This document shows, in pieces, positions 1 to 8,294 of a DNA stretch of 64,000 nt; position 1 is the first letter of the stretch; each line of letters begins with the position of its first letter. The notes under the pieces are model-generated. The model had not been told where the DNA came from, did no database searches, and saw only the letters and a program-made list of their open reading frames with translations. The stretch covers positions 1-64,000 of the forward strand of contig NZ_JBHFNP010000279.1 in the NCBI RefSeq assembly GCF_041929235.1, read 5' to 3'. Both the position numbers and the translations under genes were made by a program. This DNA comes from Microseira sp041929235 (GTDB lineage: Bacteria; Cyanobacteriota; Cyanobacteriia; Cyanobacteriales; Aerosakkonemataceae).

Positions 1-272
1 CCCGACGCTTCGCGAACGACGGTCTTCACCTTTGTTTCTGGCAACGCGCTTGCGTCAGTCCTGAAGTCGATGCTTCACTGGTTAGTAGTGTTAGTAGTGA
101 TGACTAAAGTCGTTGATCGTAAAGCTTCAAGGACTAAAGTCATTACTACAAACAAACTGCTACGGGACTTACGCAAACACCAAAGTTTCTCTGAAAAATC
201 CTTGGTTTGGCAACTAGAGATCTACGTAGAAACTTTGGTGATAGGACTAAAGTCCTTACTACAAACAAACTG
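1..272. repeat. Repeat-rich intergenic segment with nested MITE-like element
   Basis: No gene is supported here. A direct repeat of about 33 bp, beginning GGACTAAAGTC and ending AACAAACTGCTA, occurs near 131-163 and 244-276. Between the copies lies a MITE-like element beginning with a GGACTTACGC end near 163-170. The first 60 bases resemble the right end of another such element, ending in GTCAGTCCTG. A 68-codon ORF across this region is made of repeat sequence and is not called. Confidence 0.6.
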
Positions 273-1424
273 CTAGTCTGGCTGATCTTCTGGTAAATGC
301 TTTTTAATCAATTGCAGCAGTTGCTCGGCTGTAAAAGGTTTGGCTAAAAAATCGCTGACACCGACAAGCTTGGCGCGGACTCGGTTAATAGTATTGTCCC
401 AGCTGGTGAGCATAATGATGGGAGTTTTGCGGAAAATAGAACTATGGCGTAAAAAATTACAAACGTTATAGCCGTCGGTATCGGGCATGACTAAATCTAA
501 CAATATTAAATCGGGTTTGTATTTAGCGAGGAGACCGATCCCCTGAATTGGATCTTCAACGTACAACAGTCGGTAGCCAGCGGGGGGGAGAATTTCTTTG
601 AGATAGCGTCCGATTAAAGGAGAGTCGTCTATGCAAGCGATCGCAAACTGCTTTTTGCCAATTTTGTCATCCCTCAAGTGACATAGAAAGGGAGGCGTTA
701 TATCTGACACCGCTTGCAGTTCCACCACGCCTTGTTGACGGAAGTGATGCAACAAGCGCCCTACCCTAGTCAAGGGTTGCTTCATCTTCAAAGCAAGATC
801 CCACAGGGTGTATCGACCTGTAAATAAGGCGGTTAAGTCGAGAAAAGTATCCACCGAACATTGATCGAGTTCGCAAGGGGACGGTTTGAGGACGGGTACC
901 AAGTCGGGATCGATGTTGCCTATGCCTATCTCCAGCCATTTTTCGTAGAAGCTTTGGCTTTGCTTGATCAGTTGCTTGACTTCTAAAGGACACAAACTCA
1001 GGTAAAAAGCTACTTGCAACTTGCGATATTGACGGGGTTGCCAATATCCTGCCAAACTCGCTTGCCGAGTCATGGAAAACAAAACTTCTTGCGTGGTTTC
1101 CAGGACGACTGCTTTGACTTGAGCAGCACTCAAGTGACCTTGTGCCATCCCCTGATGCAGCAGCTGACATTCCCAAAGTTCGCTGCTAACCAGTTGGTCA
1201 GTTTCCACCACCCAATTCGGACAATGTCGTTTGAGCGCTCGTTGCCAACGTCGGACGCGGTGGTTTTCCCCAATCGCATAAAACAACTGTCCCAGGAAAA
1301 AGCAAAGCCGCCACTGGGAGGTGCCGCTGCAAATCATCAACTCTCCCGTAGCTTGCTTTTGGTTGATAGTTAGGAGGTTTCGGTCTAGTTTGCTCAGCCA
1401 GTAAGCTGCCGATACTGTTTGCAT
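273..1424 (-). CDS. PatA/PixG-type response regulator (DUF4388 + receiver)
   Basis: Two-component response regulator of the cyanobacterial PatA class. The N-terminal half resembles the DUF4388/PatA domain. The C-terminal 120 or so residues form a CheY-like receiver: an acidic pair opens it (ACIDDSP), the likely phospho-acceptor Asp lies in LILLDLVMPDTDG, and the conserved Thr/Ser and Lys follow (IIMLTS, FLAKPF). There is no DNA-binding domain after the receiver, so output is probably by protein-protein interaction, as in PatA and PixG proteins of motility and heterocyst pathways. I chose the ATG at 1424 over an upstream TTG at 1457 because the residues before it are low-complexity. No cognate kinase or CheW gene is adjacent, so the pathway cannot be assigned. 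Confidence 0.85.
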   Translation of the reverse strand: MQTVSAAYWLSKLDRNLLTINQKQATGELMICSGTSQWRLCFFLGQLFYAIGENHRVRRWQRALKRHCPNWVVETDQLVSSELWECQLLHQGMAQGHLSAAQVKAVVLETTQEVLFSMTRQASLAGYWQPRQYRKLQVAFYLSLCPLEVKQLIKQSQSFYEKWLEIGIGNIDPDLVPVLKPSPCELDQCSVDTFLDLTALFTGRYTLWDLALKMKQPLTRVGRLLHHFRQQGVVELQAVSDITPPFLCHLRDDKIGKKQFAIACIDDSPLIGRYLKEILPPAGYRLLYVEDPIQGIGLLAKYKPDLILLDLVMPDTDGYNVCNFLRHSSIFRKTPIIMLTSWDNTINRVRAKLVGVSDFLAKPFTAEQLLQLIKKHLPEDQPD

Positions 1425-1612
1425 ATGCGTGCCACCGCCAGCCAATTTTTTTGGCAACTACTTACATAGCATAAGCAGTGGCATCGAGTCGGCATAATGG
1501 TGGAGTTACCTATTTTTTTGCAGGGGTTGTGTAAAGCTTGGGTGAAATTAAAGATCGCGCTACCTACTCGTGCCACTTACGCAATTTAACTTAAATATTC
1601 AAGTTAAATTTA

Positions 1613-2047
1613 TTACTTTTTATGATTCACCTCAATCGTGGTATGGACATTGCCGCGAGGGGAAAAATCGCCTTTAATATGGACTTCCAAGGGGTCGCAA
1701 GCGGCAACAAAGTCATCGAGGATTTGATTGACGGATTCTTCGTGGGAAATGTAGCGGTCGCGGTAACTATTGATATACAGCTTCAACGCTTTCAACTCGA
1801 CTACGGTTTGGTCGGGAAAGTAGGTAATGTAAATCGTGGCAAAGTCCGGATAGCCAGAAAACGGACACTTGCAAGTAAATTCCGGCAACTTAATGTTAAT
1901 TTGGTAACGTCGCCCCTGGCGCGGGTTGGGAAATGTAATCAGTTTTCCCTCAGCAATGTGACGTTCGCCGTACTTCATTTCTATTGTGGCTGGCTCAGTT
2001 TCAGACTCCAAAGAAAAATCGTCAGTAATTGGTAAATCTTTCATCAT
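1613..2047 (-). CDS. queF: NADPH-dependent 7-cyano-7-deazaguanine reductase (QueF)
   Basis: Reduces the nitrile of preQ0 to the amine of preQ1 in queuosine biosynthesis, in the cytosol. At 144 residues it matches the short, single-domain type I QueF. The catalytic Cys is expected in FTCKCPFSGYPDF, and the QueF signature is visible as VELKALKLYINSYRDR. The start abuts the stop of the upstream gene, and two ATG codons in tandem could serve as start. The tight spacing suggests co-transcription with the conserved gene at 2048-2452. Confidence 0.96.
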   Translation of the reverse strand: MMKDLPITDDFSLESETEPATIEMKYGERHIAEGKLITFPNPRQGRRYQINIKLPEFTCKCPFSGYPDFATIYITYFPDQTVVELKALKLYINSYRDRYISHEESVNQILDDFVAACDPLEVHIKGDFSPRGNVHTTIEVNHKK

Positions 2048-2452
2048 TTAATAGTTCCTGTAACCTTCCCAATCTGGACAATTTTCTGCTTCCCAACCAT
2101 AGGGATGCATTCCACAAACGAGTAAGTTACCTCCGTATACTTGACCGTGATAGTGACGGCAACCAACACAAGCGGGATGTTGTTGGGGTGAGGGTTCTAC
2201 GGTATCAGTTAGGGGCCATTCTGACTCAAAGCTACTTGGATCAAACTCGGCACATGCGTCCAGAATCGGTTGAATTATATCGTTCAAAAACAGTTCGATT
2301 TCGGTGGTGATGGCGTTGTTTACTTGGTGGGCGACTTCTTCCGATAGTAACGCGATCGCATCCACTGCGTCGGTAACATCGCTGAAGAACTTCTCTACCT
2401 CCTCAGTTACTGTTTCTAGCATGTCGGTTAAATTTTTTTGCCAGTCTTCCAT
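2048..2452 (-). CDS. Conserved cyanobacterial hypothetical protein, Cys-rich C-terminus
   Basis: About 134 residues from the ATG at 2452; an upstream in-frame ATG at 2485 would add 11 residues. The N-terminal two thirds is acidic and probably helical. The C-terminus holds a CVGC pair followed by two more Cys and several His (VCGMHPYGW, NCPDW), which looks like a small metal-binding module. It lies directly upstream of queF and probably shares its transcript. I do not recognise a function; metal binding is inference from the Cys/His pattern only. Confidence 0.75.
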   Translation of the reverse strand: MEDWQKNLTDMLETVTEEVEKFFSDVTDAVDAIALLSEEVAHQVNNAITTEIELFLNDIIQPILDACAEFDPSSFESEWPLTDTVEPSPQQHPACVGCRHYHGQVYGGNLLVCGMHPYGWEAENCPDWEGYRNY

Positions 2453-2585
2453 AAGCGCTACGCTACCACCCTTGCTTGTTCTCAAGGGAAAAATTTGCTT
2501 TTGTTCGGGAGGACTTTTAGTTTAGATCTCCCTGATACAATTATCAATGGCAATTGAGCGATCGCGACCGTTCGTAGTAGGCGCT

Positions 2586-2960
2586 TCAGCGACCGTTCTG
2601 GAGGCGGCGCAATTCTTCTTGCAATGCGCTTACTTGATCTCTTAACGCATCTACATTTTCCGGCTTGGCTGGGGTTGCTTCTTCTTCATCAGTTACGATT
2701 TCAATCCGTCGCGGTTCGCCACTAGGGGCGTTATTGGTAGGCTCTCCAGGCGACTGTTGCTGCGCCCGCTGGATCATTTCGTCCACCATCCGCCTAGCTT
2801 CTTCGGTGGTCATTTCGCCCTTTGCCACCATCTCATCGGCTAGCTTTTGGGCTTGCTCTTTCAGTTCGGCTAGAGTTCCACCCGCTTTTTCACCTGCTGA
2901 GGCTGCTAGCCCCACTCCCAGGTAAAACGCTTTTTTCACCAGATCTCCGAAACCTGCCAT
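2586..2960 (-). CDS. Phasin-like / granule-associated small helical protein
   Basis: 124 residues. The N-terminus (GFGDLVKKAFYLGVGLAASAGEKA) resembles the start of PHA granule-associated or phasin-like proteins. It is followed by an amphipathic helical region with an EEARRMVDEM-type motif, a Pro/Gly/Glu-rich linker, and a short C-terminal coiled coil (DQVSALQEELRRL). This layout is common in bacterial phasin-like proteins found outside PHA operons. No PHA synthase gene is nearby, so a storage role is not supported by context. It lies just downstream of the SRP RNA gene on the same strand. Confidence 0.7.
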   Translation of the reverse strand: MAGFGDLVKKAFYLGVGLAASAGEKAGGTLAELKEQAQKLADEMVAKGEMTTEEARRMVDEMIQRAQQQSPGEPTNNAPSGEPRRIEIVTDEEEATPAKPENVDALRDQVSALQEELRRLQNGR

Positions 2961-2992
2961 AGCCGCTGCCGTTGCTTAAAAAAAGGGCCTAA

Positions 2993-3097
2993 AAAAAGGG
3001 CGACCCGGAGTCTACGCCTACTACAAGCATCCCGTGTTGCTGCTACCTTCCGGTCCTGACAAGGTTTGGGCGTTGCAATCGCATAGGTCCAGGTCTA
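2993..3097 (-). ncRNA. ffs: Bacterial small signal recognition particle RNA (4.5S)
   Basis: Read on the minus strand, the apical domain shows the invariant SRP sequence GTCAGGACCGGAAGGTAGCA, with the GGAA tetraloop and asymmetric internal loop that bind Ffh. The ends, GACCTGGA near 3095-3088 and TCCGGGTC near 3009-3002, pair to close a single hairpin of about 95 nt. A run of T residues on the minus strand follows at about 2999-2978 and probably terminates it. The RNA guides Ffh to ribosomes making membrane proteins. Confidence 0.95.
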
Positions 3098-3119
3098 AAT
3101 CTAGAATAGCATCAAATTT

Positions 3120-3153
3120 GGTAATGGGTAATGGGTAATGGGTAATGGGTAAT
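3120..3153. repeat. Short tandem repeat, unit GGTAATG
   Basis: About four direct copies of a GGTAATG(G) unit between the SRP RNA and the YciI-like gene. Similar GGTAATGG runs recur at about 12280, 20890 and 50515, so this is a dispersed low-complexity motif of the genome. Confidence 0.8.
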
Positions 3154-3158
3154 GACTT

Positions 3159-3425
3159 TTATTCGACTATAATTTTCCACTCATACAGCTTGTAGGTGAC
3201 GCAATTATTTTGCACGAGGGGGTCTTGGGCGACAATGGCTTTGGCTTCATCGATGCAAGTCGCTTGGAATATCATCATCCCGCCGCCCCGTTGCGCCCAG
3301 TACCCGGTACGCGCCTGGTGTCCTTTGGCGATCAAGTCCTCGACGTAAGCTTTGTGGGCGGGGACATGTTGGTCAAAGGTGGGTTTATCGACTATTCCTT
3401 CTTCGATCTTTACAAACCAAGGCAT
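3159..3425 (-). CDS. YciI-like family protein
   Basis: 88 residues of the YCII-related fold, a ferredoxin-like alpha/beta barrel dimer. The expected features are visible: an N-terminal strand MPWFVKIEEG, a central His in the helix start (QHVPAHKAYVEDL), a Gly-rich strand WAQRGGGMMIFQA, and a final AKAIVAQDPLVQ helix before the last strand. Some family members act as small hydrolases or stress proteins, but the substrate is unknown. It lies divergent to the 2H phosphoesterase, separated by about 50 bp containing the 7-bp ATTTTAG repeat. Confidence 0.85.
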   Translation of the reverse strand: MPWFVKIEEGIVDKPTFDQHVPAHKAYVEDLIAKGHQARTGYWAQRGGGMMIFQATCIDEAKAIVAQDPLVQNNCVTYKLYEWKIIVE

Positions 3426-3478
3426 TTTGGATTTTAGATTTTAGATTTTAGATTGGAGATGCTGTTGAGATTATAGAT

Positions 3479-4042
3479 ATGGACAAGCGTACAAGCCTTT
3501 ATTTTATTGCCCTCCTGCCTCCCCAAGAGATCCAAGACTACGCTAATCGAGTCAAGCAGTACTTTGCCTCGCGCTACAATAGTCGCCACGCCCAGAAGTC
3601 GCCGCCCCACATTACCCTGCAAGCGCCTTTTGAGTGGGATCAAGAGTCGGTTTCGGTGTTGGAACAATCCTTGCAGAATTTTGCCAATCAAAGACCCAGT
3701 ATCCCAATTTCCCTATCGGGTTTTGCGGCGTTTCCTCCCAGGGTGATTTATATCAATGTTGTCAAAACGCCGCCACTCCTCACTTTACAAGCTGACTTGA
3801 TGGATTGCATGATGCGGGAATTGGGTATTGTCGATCCGATGGCGAAGCAACGCCCCTGGGCCCCTCACATGACCGTGGCGTTTAAAGACTTAACCAAGCA
3901 GAATTTTAAAGCCGCGTGGCCTGAATTTGAGCATAAACCCGTACAATTCGAGTTTACCGCCAATTATTTGACGCTGCTGATTCACGATGGCGGGCGGTGG
4001 CATGTGAGTGCGGAGTTTCCTTTTTTACCTGCAAATGGGTGA
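3479..4042 (+). CDS. 2'-5' RNA ligase family protein (2H phosphoesterase)
   Basis: 187 residues with the two signature motifs of the LigT/2H superfamily: HITL at residues 44-47 and HMTV at 130-133. The two His residues form the active site that acts on 2',3'-cyclic phosphates or 2'-5' linkages. The length suits bacterial LigT-like proteins. The physiological substrate is not known for most of this branch. A serine hydrolase gene follows after 15 bp and may share its transcript. Confidence 0.88.
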   Translation: MDKRTSLYFIALLPPQEIQDYANRVKQYFASRYNSRHAQKSPPHITLQAPFEWDQESVSVLEQSLQNFANQRPSIPISLSGFAAFPPRVIYINVVKTPPLLTLQADLMDCMMRELGIVDPMAKQRPWAPHMTVAFKDLTKQNFKAAWPEFEHKPVQFEFTANYLTLLIHDGGRWHVSAEFPFLPANG

Positions 4043-4057
4043 TGGAGTGCAAAATTG

Positions 4058-4939
4058 ATGGTTCAAAGGCAATATGTAGGGCTCGCTCTAGCCTGTCTGA
4101 TGGGCATTTTACCAGCACTGGGGGTAGTCCCTCTTGATATACCTGCTCCTGTAGAAGAGTCTCCCTCCCAAGTGCTTGACGCTATTGTGGCTGATAGCGG
4201 TTTATCTTCCCCCACGATCGCAATTTGCGACCTTGAGCGCAAATGCCTTAACTATCGCGGTTCGCGCCCACCCCAAAGTGCCGCCAGTTTGATTAAAGTG
4301 CCGATTGCGATCGCCCTCCTCCGCAAACTTGCCGCAGATAATCTTAGTTTGGATACAGAGATTTACGTAGAACCCAGTAATTATACGGAAGAGAATTTCT
4401 CGTCTATTCGGGTTGGCAGGTCTTATTCTTTTAAGTATTTGCTGACGCAAGCGATCGCTTACAGCAGCAACATTGCGACGAATCAAATTATTGATTATTT
4501 GGGATGGGATTATATCAATAAAACTTTGGGCGAACTTGGATATCCCACAACGCGAGTCAGTCACAAACTGAAAGGTTCTGTCACCGATCCATCTAAAAAT
4601 GTTGGTTGGGAACCGAACCGGATCACGAGTAACGAACTAACTGCGATGATGGTAGAAATTTACAATCGCAAGCACCCAGAATATGAGGTTTTGGCGGAAG
4701 TTCTCAGCTATCAGGTAGAAAAAGTGTTGGGATTTCAGGCGTTAAAAGAATCTCCGGGTCGCTGGTTGGGGGAGAAAACGGGAGAAACTTCCCTGGTGAG
4801 AGGGACGACAGTTGCTGTAGAAATTCAGGGAAAGATTTACATAATTACGGTGATTGGAAATGGTCGCAAGCGCGAGAGAAAAATTCGCCGATCTCTGTAT
4901 AAAATTGTGGATTATATTGCTAGTCACGAGGGGATTTAG
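4058..4939 (+). CDS. Beta-lactamase-fold serine hydrolase (class A-like), exported
   Basis: 293 residues from the ATG at 4058; a TTG directly precedes it. An N-terminal hydrophobic stretch of about 20 residues looks like a signal peptide or anchor. The three active-site motifs of penicillin-recognising enzymes are present: SLIK at residues 77-80 (nucleophile S77, K80), SSN at 136-138 and KTG at 240-242. Such proteins in cyanobacteria are often annotated as class A beta-lactamase-related. I cannot tell from sequence whether it hydrolyses beta-lactams or processes peptidoglycan. It follows the 2H phosphoesterase closely. Confidence 0.85.
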   Translation: MVQRQYVGLALACLMGILPALGVVPLDIPAPVEESPSQVLDAIVADSGLSSPTIAICDLERKCLNYRGSRPPQSAASLIKVPIAIALLRKLAADNLSLDTEIYVEPSNYTEENFSSIRVGRSYSFKYLLTQAIAYSSNIATNQIIDYLGWDYINKTLGELGYPTTRVSHKLKGSVTDPSKNVGWEPNRITSNELTAMMVEIYNRKHPEYEVLAEVLSYQVEKVLGFQALKESPGRWLGEKTGETSLVRGTTVAVEIQGKIYIITVIGNGRKRERKIRRSLYKIVDYIASHEGI

Positions 4940-4979
4940 AAACCGGGTTTCTTGAACAAAGATTTTGCATCATTAGCAT

Positions 4980-5120
4980 CAACCGCCAGGGAATTAATTC
5001 CCTGGCTAATAGCGCAAGTCCTCTTCAGAGGACTAAAAATTTATGCAACAAGGATTTCAGTCCATTTTAATGGACTTTGGCTATTAGCCCGGAAATTGAT
5101 TTCCGGGCGGGTTGGTGGAT
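4980..5120. repeat. Imperfect long inverted repeat (palindromic intergenic element)
   Basis: The arms read inward from AACCGCCAGGGAATTAATTC near 4980-4999 and from the complementary GAAATTGATTTCCGGGCGGG near 5092-5111. Both arms contain CTAATAGC/GGCTATTAG and an inner AAGTCC.../GGACT small hairpin. The whole block could fold into a long cruciform or act as a bidirectional terminator between two converging genes. It resembles REP/MITE-type repeats of cyanobacteria. Confidence 0.65.
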
Positions 5121-5165
5121 AAGGAGCAAGATTTAAATCTAAGAAACCAGATTTCTAATGCATCA

Positions 5166-6410
5166 TTATCTCGGTCTGTGGATAATGGTTTCCATGACGC
5201 GGCGCTTGGCGTTGGGGTCGATTCCAACTAAGCGGATATATTCGTCACCGTGTTCGGCGAGACAGTTTTCTAATGCTGCGATCGCTTCCCCTTCTTGATT
5301 TGCTGCAATCGAAGCGCAACTGATCCAAGAATTCGTCCGAAAGCGGCGTTCATCTACATACTCTATGCCAATTCGATAACCGCTGTTCACCAGTTGTTGC
5401 AATTGCTGAATCATTTCTGGACTCAATTGGGCGTTCTTTGCTTGACCGTTGCTTCCATAACCGTTACCATTGCCGGGTGTTTCAGTTTGGATAGCTTGAT
5501 TTGCTACCTGATGATGTTGCTCGTGGAAGTTTAAAGACTGGTTATATTCTCGCACGAGCCGCATCTTTTCTACCCGCGTTTGTTCGGCGACCATCAGGTT
5601 GGCAAATTCGAGTAAGCGCGACAAATTGAAGTCTGGTTTTTGGAATTGAGGTGGCCCTTCTAAACTATTAACCACCCGCGAGGATATTTTTTCAATCCCT
5701 ACTTTATGGATAAATTGACGAATTTGTTCGTCATAAATTCGCGACCTTAAAGCGCTAAAGAAATCAATCGCTTGCTTGGGAAAAGTATCAACTAGCTGTT
5801 CGATGTCGCGCTGAGATAATCCATCTTCTGAAAAAATCCCGCTGACGATGCCAATTTTATCGTCTCGGTTGGGTTCCCAGTAAAATTTTTCCATCCGACC
5901 TTCGCGAATTAACGGCGCGTACAGGGTCGAAAAGTCGTTTCCCGTGACGATAATTGGGACGCGGTGGAGGGGATTTTCATCATAACTTCCAGGTAGCTGG
6001 ACGTTGGTAGGATTATCGGCAATATTCATCAGCGTGGCGTTGACTAACTGAGTATTGACCGTGTATTGCGTCCCTTCATCGAAGCGCCCTGCACCCGCAT
6101 CCAAATCGTTAATCATGAGTGCGGTCATTCTACCCCGAACTTTGATAAATTCGGCGGCTTCCCGATAGCGTAAGCGAATTAAACGCGCCGGATCTCCGGC
6201 GTCGGGACTTTCGAGTTCACCGCCGGAAATGTGTAGGACTTCGATGCCCATTTTCTCGAATACTAATTCGCATTGAAACGATTTACCTTCGCCTTTGCGT
6301 CCGTGAATTCCCAAGATCAGGGGGACTCGGATTTTGGGGATGTCGAGGAAGTTTTTGGTGATATGAACGGCAAGTTTGTCAAGAAACCGAGGAGAGATAT
6401 AGTAGGTCAT
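5166..6410 (-). CDS. rca: Rubisco activase with C-terminal SSUL domain
   Basis: AAA+ ATPase that removes inhibitory sugar phosphates from Rubisco. The P-loop GRKGEGKS lies at residues 37-44 and a Walker B-like strand LMINDLD at about 98-104. The C-terminal 85 residues or so (about 330-414) form a Rubisco small-subunit-like (SSUL) domain with the GYRIGIEYVDERRFRTNSW signature shared with CcmM, joined by a Gln/Gly/Asn-rich linker. Two Cys, C365 and C383, are spaced 18 apart like the redox pair known in CcmM SSUL modules. In the known cyanobacterial enzymes the SSUL tail links activase to Rubisco in the carboxysome. The rbcL-rbcX-rbcS operon lies about 5.5 kb away on the same strand but in a separate transcription unit. 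Confidence 0.94.
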   Translation of the reverse strand: MTYYISPRFLDKLAVHITKNFLDIPKIRVPLILGIHGRKGEGKSFQCELVFEKMGIEVLHISGGELESPDAGDPARLIRLRYREAAEFIKVRGRMTALMINDLDAGAGRFDEGTQYTVNTQLVNATLMNIADNPTNVQLPGSYDENPLHRVPIIVTGNDFSTLYAPLIREGRMEKFYWEPNRDDKIGIVSGIFSEDGLSQRDIEQLVDTFPKQAIDFFSALRSRIYDEQIRQFIHKVGIEKISSRVVNSLEGPPQFQKPDFNLSRLLEFANLMVAEQTRVEKMRLVREYNQSLNFHEQHHQVANQAIQTETPGNGNGYGSNGQAKNAQLSPEMIQQLQQLVNSGYRIGIEYVDERRFRTNSWISCASIAANQEGEAIAALENCLAEHGDEYIRLVGIDPNAKRRVMETIIHRPR

Positions 6411-6611
6411 GGTGTACTGAGTGCGATCGCTTTTCTGCCCATCGTTAAAATTTTATAAAAATCTGGGTGACAATTGTTTAACCAACTGGGTTTTTAGGAG
6501 ATTTATTTTTATTTAACCGCAGAGGCGCAGAGGACGCAGAGGAAGAAAGTAGAGAGAAGCGATCGCGATTGTGCTTTAGTTATATTTAGTTTTCGATTGT
6601 TCATCTAGTTT

Positions 6612-6941
6612 ATGGCAGTCATCAAATCGCTAATTTACTTTATTTTAGCCGGGTTATGCGAAATTGGAGGCGGCTACCTAGTTTGGCTATGGTTACGCGA
6701 AGGCAAAAGTGGCTGGTTAGCTTTGGCTGGTTCTATATTACTAACTATTTATGGCTTTGTTGCGACGAAACAGCCTGCTAATTTTGGTCGCGCTTATGCA
6801 GCATATGGAGGTATTTTTATTATCCTCTCGATTGTTTGGGGTTGGAAAGTCGATAAGGTTCCCCCAGACCGCTATGATTATTTAGGAGCGGGTATTATTC
6901 TTTTAGGCGTTTGGGTGATGATGTATCTACGAAAAAGTTAG
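6612..6941 (+). CDS. UPF0060 (YnfA-like) small multidrug-resistance-related membrane protein
   Basis: 109 residues with four predicted membrane helices: about 5-25, 33-51, 62-80 and 88-106. The family hallmarks are visible: an early Glu in the first helix (AGLCEIGGGYLVWLWLREGK) and the conserved AYAAYGGIFI stretch before helix 3. YnfA-like proteins are relatives of SMR transporters; the transported substrate is unsure. The gene stands alone and a hairpin follows it. Confidence 0.9.
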   Translation: MAVIKSLIYFILAGLCEIGGGYLVWLWLREGKSGWLALAGSILLTIYGFVATKQPANFGRAYAAYGGIFIILSIVWGWKVDKVPPDRYDYLGAGIILLGVWVMMYLRKS

Positions 6942-6962
6942 CTTTTATACACCTGGCTAAAA

Positions 6963-7000
6963 GAAACCCGGTTTCTCTGAAAATGAAGAAACCGGGTTTC
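6963..7000 (+). terminator. Hairpin made of the AAACCGGGTTTCT dispersed palindrome
   Basis: GAAACCCGGTTTCT and AGAAACCGGGTTTC form a 14-bp perfect stem with a short A-rich loop, about 20 bp after the UPF0060 stop. There is no strong T run, so it may be a repeat that also serves as transcript end. The same motif recurs at about 26520-26740, 50583-50653 and 58920. Confidence 0.5.
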
Positions 7001-7057
7001 TGTCGCCGTCGGCGTAAGTACCGATGATATTATTTGATTTTTAGGGGTTATTTAAGC

Positions 7058-8260
7058 ATGAAGCTGGCATTTTTATGGCGAAATTTAGGTAATTCAGTCG
7101 TTTACTATCCCAAGCTGGCTAAGGTAACGGGTGGGGTGACGGCGGCGGTTTTCTTTTGTCAGCTTGTCCAATGGCAGTCTCAATTAAATAATCCCGATGA
7201 GTGGGTTAAAATTAGCGTCGATGAAATTGAGCGAGAAACTGGTTTGAGTAAGGTGGAACAGCAATATGCTAGGAGTCAATTGGTTAAGCGATCGCTCATC
7301 CAAGAACGCGCTGGCGATAACAGCAACATGCTAGAGTTTTGGCCTAATATTGATGCATTTGAAACGATTTTAGAGGCTTTTTGCGATGAAGATTATAAAA
7401 ATCACTATCAAGTTAGTAATGGTAAAAACAACCACGCTTCTCTAGAAGTTGAAACAGTTAAAACGGATAAGTTTTTCCCGGGTCAGCGTCAGCCAATTTC
7501 AGTCAAAGTAAATCCTAATTATCAATTTAGCGGTCCTTGGAATTCTCAAGAGCAATTTGAGCAGTTTCAAAGAGCTTTATTAGAATATTTTAAAGAGAAA
7601 GGATACGATAACCCAGGTGGATGTGTTTTTAAAATTATAGATGGTATGACCAAAGGTTTGGTATCGCCGTTTTGGGATGAATTTATTTCAGGAATTCCGC
7701 TGGGAGCTAGTCAAAAAGTTAAGCGAGATTGGGAAATTGAACCAGGAATTCCTTATCCAGTTTTTGAAGAGGAACGCATTCAATACTACGTTCATAAAGG
7801 AGAACCATTGGAGGTTGCAGTTGCAAAAGCACGTTCAGATTTAAGAGATCCGGTACTAGGAAAAAATTTGTGGGAGGGATTCTTGAGGAAATGCGATCGC
7901 ATCGCCGATGAAGCGATCAAAGCGAAAAAATTAGGAGTAAGAACACCTTATCTACCCCCCTCTTTTACAAATAAACCTGAAATCACCAAAGAAAGTGTGA
8001 TGAATAAACTAGCTGCTGTTGCTCCCGACTTTTCTCTAGAATCATCCACTACAGCATCTTTACCTAACAGTCGTTTAGAATTGACCGAAGTTGAGGATAA
8101 ATCACCCGCTTCTACCGGCGATATTCCCAGTCTTGCTGCTTTACAGTCAGCTTATAAAACTCCTATGGGTCGCACTTTAGTTGAACGGCAAATTGCCGAA
8201 CACCCAGAATGGGGATACGGAATTGTAGATGGTGAAGTGGTGGATTTAATGCCTTTTTAG
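7058..8260 (+). CDS. Hypothetical protein with N-terminal winged-helix-like region
   Basis: About 400 residues from the ATG at 7058; a TTG at 7034 is a weaker start. The N-terminus (MKLAFLWRN..., then an ISVDEIERETGLSKVEQ segment and the following helix) resembles the winged-helix domain of plasmid or phage replication-initiator-like proteins. The middle part is charged and the C-terminal 80 residues look poorly ordered. The final segment, WGYGIVDGEVVDLM, recurs in the next gene. I do not recognise a named family. The downstream gene lies 34 bp away on the same strand, suggesting an operon. Confidence 0.7.
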   Translation: MKLAFLWRNLGNSVVYYPKLAKVTGGVTAAVFFCQLVQWQSQLNNPDEWVKISVDEIERETGLSKVEQQYARSQLVKRSLIQERAGDNSNMLEFWPNIDAFETILEAFCDEDYKNHYQVSNGKNNHASLEVETVKTDKFFPGQRQPISVKVNPNYQFSGPWNSQEQFEQFQRALLEYFKEKGYDNPGGCVFKIIDGMTKGLVSPFWDEFISGIPLGASQKVKRDWEIEPGIPYPVFEEERIQYYVHKGEPLEVAVAKARSDLRDPVLGKNLWEGFLRKCDRIADEAIKAKKLGVRTPYLPPSFTNKPEITKESVMNKLAAVAPDFSLESSTTASLPNSRLELTEVEDKSPASTGDIPSLAALQSAYKTPMGRTLVERQIAEHPEWGYGIVDGEVVDLMPF

Positions 8261-8294
8261 TCATAAAATAAAAAACGCCAGGGGATAATTTGCC

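Noticed and set aside
1014..1373. 119-codon plus-strand frame
   Set aside because: Antisense to the PatA-like regulator gene.
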